From contig JAUJNX010000009.1 in NCBI GenBank assembly GCA_030447925.1, positions 63,572-127,571 of the forward strand: 64,000 nucleotides of DNA, in the 5' to 3' direction. A model generated the notes under the pieces. The model did no database searches. It had not been told where the DNA came from and saw nothing but the letters and a program-made list of their open reading frames with translations. The stretch's first letter is position 1. Each line of letters begins with the position of its first letter. Shown one piece after another: positions 61,122 through 64,000 of the stretch. A program made the translations under genes and the position numbers. This stretch comes from Egibacteraceae bacterium. GTDB lineage: Bacteria; Actinomycetota; Nitriliruptoria; Euzebyales; Egibacteraceae.

Positions 61122-62216
61122 ATGCGCGCACGCCGCGTCACCCTGCGCCAGGTCGCCGACGAGCTCGGGGTCTCGGCCAAGACGGTGTCGAACGCCTTCA
61201 ACCGGCCCGACCAGCTCTCCGCCGCCCTCCGCGACCGGGTGCTCGCCACCGCGCACCGCCTCGGCTACTCCGGACCGGACCCGCTCGCCGCCGGGCTGCG
61301 CCGTGGCCGGGTCGGGGCCATCGGCGTCGCCTACGCCAACGGGCTGTCCTACGCGTTCGACGACCCGGTCGCGGTCGCGCTGCTCGCCGGGGTGACCTCG
61401 GTCGCCGAGGCCGCGGGGGCCGGGCTGCTGCTCGTCCCGGGCTCCGCGGACCCGCGCCGCAGCGCCGCGGCGGTGACCGGCGCGGTCGTCGACGGTCTTC
61501 TCGTGGCGTCGCTGGCGGACGACGACCCGCTGCTCGCCGCCGCGATCGCCCGCCGCGTCCCGCTCGCGGTCGTCGACCAGCCCGGGCCGGACCGCCTCGC
61601 CGAGCTGGGCGCCCCCGGCGCGCCGTGGGTCGGCATCGACGACCGGGCCGCGATGGCCGCGGTCACCGCCCACGTCCTCGCGCTGGGGCACCGGCGGCTG
61701 GGCGTCGTCGCCTTCGGGCTCACCCGCGACCCCGTCCGGGGGCTCGTGGACGGGGCCGCGCAGGCGGCGGCGACCTACGCGGTGTCCCGGGACCGCCTGG
61801 CGGGCAGCCGTGACGCCGCGGCCGCCGCGGGTGTGGACTGGGACGGCGTGCCGGTGTCGGCGGGCACCGACAGCACGCCCGGCGAGGGCGAGGCCGGCGC
61901 GGCCGCGGTGCTGGCGACGACCCCGCGGCCCACGGCGCTGCTGTGCCTCAGCGACCGGCTCGCCGAGGGAGCCCTGCGCGCCGCCGCGCGCCTCGGCCTG
62001 CGCGTGCCCGCCGACCTGTCGGTCACCGGTTTCGACGACGCGGCAACCGCCGCGGGTCTCGGCCTCACCACCGTCCGCCAGCCGACCCGGCGCAAGGGCG
62101 AGCTGGCCGCCCGCGCCCTCCTCGCCCCGGCCGCCGGCCCCGCCGCCCCGCAGCTGCTCCCCACCGAGCTGGTGCCGCGCGCCACCACCGGGCCCCCGCC
62201 CGCCCTCCCCGGGTAG
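61122..62216 (+). CDS. LacI-family transcriptional regulator
   Basis: 364 residues from ATG 61122 (TTG 61101 would overlap the operator). HTH VTLRQVADELGVSAKTVSNAFNRPDQLSAALRDRVLATAHRLGYSG, then a periplasmic-binding-like effector domain with VGAIGVAYANGLSYAFDDPVAVALLAGVTSVAEAAGAGLLLVPG, HVLALGHRRLGVVAFG, RPTALLCLSDRLAEGALRAAARLGLRVPADLSVTGFDD and LTTVRQPTRRKGELAARAL. Sits head-to-head with the MFS gene and probably controls it; ligand unknown. Confidence 0.92.
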   Translation: MRARRVTLRQVADELGVSAKTVSNAFNRPDQLSAALRDRVLATAHRLGYSGPDPLAAGLRRGRVGAIGVAYANGLSYAFDDPVAVALLAGVTSVAEAAGAGLLLVPGSADPRRSAAAVTGAVVDGLLVASLADDDPLLAAAIARRVPLAVVDQPGPDRLAELGAPGAPWVGIDDRAAMAAVTAHVLALGHRRLGVVAFGLTRDPVRGLVDGAAQAAATYAVSRDRLAGSRDAAAAAGVDWDGVPVSAGTDSTPGEGEAGAAAVLATTPRPTALLCLSDRLAEGALRAAARLGLRVPADLSVTGFDDAATAAGLGLTTVRQPTRRKGELAARALLAPAAGPAAPQLLPTELVPRATTGPPPALPG

Positions 62217-62219
62217 GGT
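62214..62219 (+). promoter_or_regulatory. -10 element TAGGGT for glycolipid-binding-domain gene
   Basis: TAGGGT overlaps the LacI stop codon and lies 29 bases before ATG 62249, with GACAGGGGGG as leader Shine-Dalgarno. Confidence 0.35.
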
Positions 62220-62248
62220 CCCCATCGGGCGGCGACAGGGGGGCGGGG

Positions 62249-62857
62249 ATGGCGGTGCGGCTGGTGGCCTGGCGCGGCGTCGATCCGGCCCGGGTGGAGG
62301 CGGCCCGGGTGCGGCTGGCGGCCGATCACCTGGAGGCCACCGGCACGAGCGCGACGGCCGATCACGTCGTGACTTACCGCCTGCGGACCGGACCGGGGTG
62401 GACCACGCGGTCGCTGGACGTCGAGGTCGCGGGCGACGGCTGGGCCCGCGGGCTGGCGCTGACCCGCGCCGACGGCGGCGCGTGGTCGGCCGCCTGGACC
62501 GGCGACGGCGTGGACGGCCTGTCGCTGCCGGGCGGGGGCGCCCTCGACGGGGCCCTCGACGTCGACCTCGCCCACTGCCCGCTGACCAACACGATGCCGA
62601 TCCTCCGCCACGGGCTCCTGGACGCCGACCCCGGCGGCGCCCCCGTCGACCTCGTGATGGCGTGGGTCGCGCTGCCCGAGCTGACCGTCCATGCCTCGCC
62701 CCAGCGCTACGCCCCGTCCGACCGCGTCCACCTGCCCGGGGGCGGGGCGCTCGTGCGCTTCGCCAGCGAGGGCTTCGCCACCACCATCGAGGTCGACGGC
62801 GACGGCCTCGCCGTCACCTACCCGGGCCTCGCCTACCGCCTCGCCGGCATCGACTGA
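62249..62857 (+). CDS. putative glycolipid-binding domain protein
   Basis: 202 residues, ATG 62249. Matches the putative glycolipid-binding family (PF06475): HLEATGTSATADHVVTYRLRTGPGWTTRSLDVEVAG, then LDGALDVDLAHCPLTNTMPILRHGLL and DLVMAWVALPELTVHASPQRYAPS, the DVDL..xTN.xPI and P.L.V...QRY signatures. A spiralling beta-barrel; in relatives the cavity is thought to hold lipid. Cytosolic. Overlaps the convergent membrane-protein gene by 25 bases at the 3' end. Confidence 0.85.
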   Translation: MAVRLVAWRGVDPARVEAARVRLAADHLEATGTSATADHVVTYRLRTGPGWTTRSLDVEVAGDGWARGLALTRADGGAWSAAWTGDGVDGLSLPGGGALDGALDVDLAHCPLTNTMPILRHGLLDADPGGAPVDLVMAWVALPELTVHASPQRYAPSDRVHLPGGGALVRFASEGFATTIEVDGDGLAVTYPGLAYRLAGID

Positions 62858-63429
62858 CCGATCCGGCCGCCACGGCCCGCGCCCCCCGTGACCGGCCAGT
62901 CCGCGGGCGCGTGGGCGGCGACGAGCTTGAGGACCAGCAGCGGGGCGAACCACTCGAGGCCGGGGACCGGCGGGGCGACGGCGGTCACGAGCGCGAGGAG
63001 CAGCCCGGCGAGGACGAGGGCGAGCGCCCGCTGCAGCGGTCGCGGGGCGGCGGCGACCAGCCCGACGGCGACGAGGTTGCCGAGGTAGAGGGTGGCGGCC
63101 GCCCGCGGGTCGCCGCCGAAGGCCGCGGCCACCACGAACGGGTGGACGTGGGCGGCGGTGAACAGCAGCAGCTGGCGCGGGCCCTGCCCGGGCCGGTGCC
63201 ACCAGGCGCGGGCGGCGGGGGAGGCGTTGACGCTGACCCCGCCGGCGACGTCGACGGCGAGCAGGACGGCCAGCGCGACCGCCCAGGCGGGCCGCTGCGG
63301 CCCCCGCAGCAGGACCAGCGCGAGCGCCCCGAGCCCCGCCAGGGCGGCCCAGCCGAGGTTGAACCGGTTCTCCAGCCGGGTCGCGCCCGGTCCGGCCGCC
63401 TGCTGCCAGAACCGGTCCAGTGCCGTCAC
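62833..63429 (-). CDS. hypothetical membrane protein
   Basis: 198 residues from GTG 63429, overlapping the TetR stop by 4 bases, so translation is coupled. VTALDRFWQQAAGPGATRLENRFNLGWAALAGLGALALVLLRGPQRPAWAVALAVLLAVDVAGG then HVHPFVVAAAFGGDPRAAATLYLGNLVAVGLVAA and two more hydrophobic segments: about six in all. Cytosolic start, His in HVHPF conserved-looking. I know similar actinobacterial proteins beside TetR genes but no function. Confidence 0.7.
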   Translation of the reverse strand: MTALDRFWQQAAGPGATRLENRFNLGWAALAGLGALALVLLRGPQRPAWAVALAVLLAVDVAGGVSVNASPAARAWWHRPGQGPRQLLLFTAAHVHPFVVAAAFGGDPRAAATLYLGNLVAVGLVAAAPRPLQRALALVLAGLLLALVTAVAPPVPGLEWFAPLLVLKLVAAHAPADWPVTGGAGRGGRIGQSMPARR

Positions 63430-64000
63430 GGCAGCTTCCCGTCGCCGGTGACCAGCGGGGCCAGCTGGGCGGCGGCCGCGGTCAGGTCCAGGTCCGGGTC
63501 GAGGATGCGGTGCAGCAGCAGCCCGTCGAGCGCGGCGACCACGACCACCGCGGTCGCGCCGGCGCTGCCCGCGGCCGCGGGGTCCGCGGCGGCGAGCTGC
63601 GCCGCGAGCTGCTCGCGGACCCGTCGCAGGGCGCCCGCGACCTGGGACCGCACCTGCGGGTCCCGGACCGCGGCGGCGAGCAGCTCCACCGGAAGCCGCG
63701 CGCCCGGTCCGCCCGCGAGCTCCCCGACCAGGTCGTCCAGCACGCCGACCACCTCGTCGGCCCCCTCGGCCGCCAGCAACCGGTCCGTCGCGCCGCCCAG
63801 GACGACGTCGACGGCGTGCGCGCTGGCGGCGTGGCGCAGCCCGTCGAGGGACCCGAAGTGGTAGTGGATCAGCCCAGGGTTGGCGCCGGCCCGCTCCGCC
63901 ACCGCCCGCGCGGTCATCGCCCCCCACCCCCCCTCGCCGAGCAGCTCGACAGCCGCCTCCACCAGCTCCCGTCGCCGCCGACCCCCCCTCGCCCCACGCG
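63426..64000 (-). CDS. TetR/AcrR family transcriptional regulator (5' end beyond window)
   Basis: The frame is open to the window edge (GRRRREL before GTG 63962), so the start is probably outside. HTH VEAAVELLGEGGWGAMTARAVAERAGANPGLIHYHFGSLDGLRHAA; C-terminal helical ligand domain with ELLAAAVRDPQVRSQVAGALRRVREQL. Partner of the downstream membrane protein, its likely target. Confidence 0.88.
   Translation of the reverse strand, partial: RGARGGRRRRELVEAAVELLGEGGWGAMTARAVAERAGANPGLIHYHFGSLDGLRHAASAHAVDVVLGGATDRLLAAEGADEVVGVLDDLVGELAGGPGARLPVELLAAAVRDPQVRSQVAGALRRVREQLAAQLAAADPAAAGSAGATAVVVVAALDGLLLHRILDPDLDLTAAAAQLAPLVTGDGKLP

Noticed and set aside
56632..61131. A 1499-residue minus-strand frame that fuses the MFS transporter to the SCO7613-like protein
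   Set aside because: The frame skips conserved MFS segments found in other frames, a proper MFS end with a stop exists at 59735, and a good start with Shine-Dalgarno begins the second gene at 59667. The apparent fusion comes from indels.

Overview
The window is uniformly very GC-rich, densely packed DNA with short intergenic gaps, many 4-base start/stop overlaps and many GTG or TTG starts. The gene set points to an actinobacterium (Actinomycetota): NucS mismatch endonuclease, ClpC, CarD, the radA-disA-carD-ispD-ispF-cysS-rlmB order, a CmtR-type sensor, phage-holin-superfamily IV and SCO7613-like membrane proteins. A deep or poorly sampled lineage seems possible, but genus cannot be told from this piece. 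No rRNA, tRNA, CRISPR array, transposase or prophage was found.

Layout. 1-10 kb: NAD/CoA precursor genes (panD 3' end, nadC), pyruvate carboxylase, a UBP-type zinc-finger protein, a small membrane protein, lysS, then two secreted carbohydrate-active proteins. 10.6-14.4 kb: clpC, then a divergent TetR/DoxX pair around a clean palindromic operator. 14.4-19.5 kb: dioxygenase, nucS, psuG with a PfkB kinase, a RibD-C reductase and mutY. 19.5-30.2 kb: housekeeping block YihY, radA, disA, carD, ispD, ispF, MarR with a drug-type ABC exporter, cysS, rlmB. 30.4-33.5 kb: three exported proteins (unknown, parvulin lipoprotein, Tat haloperoxidase-like). 33.6-36.4 kb: an isolated GHKL-ATPase/nuclease fusion, the best candidate for an undescribed defence-type gene, followed by a rearrangement scar. 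36.5-44.5 kb: GNAT, Nramp-like transporter, DUF2795, DUF72, GT9, MOSC, holin-like protein with a tiny lipoprotein, oligopeptide permease pair, VOC protein. 44.5-54.2 kb: lipoprotein/hydrolase/winged-helix operon, VOC, HTH-Nudix-like regulator, a BNR-repeat plus MoaD/ThiS pair, and a cadmium/lead-type operon (CmtR-like sensor, CDF exporter, flavoprotein). 54.3-64 kb: large membrane proteins, an MFS exporter divergent from a LacI regulator, a glycolipid-binding-domain protein, and a TetR/membrane-protein operon that runs off the right end.

Sequence quality matters here. At least eight otherwise well-conserved genes, including clpC, carD and rlmB that are normally kept intact, contain 1-base indels or perfect tandem duplications (14 bp in carD, 53 bp in the haloperoxidase). 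The simplest reading is residual sequencing or assembly error, so I annotate these as broken as read but probably intact in the cell. Many genes have a TAnnnT hexamer 6-9 bases before ATG, suggesting leaderless transcription is common.
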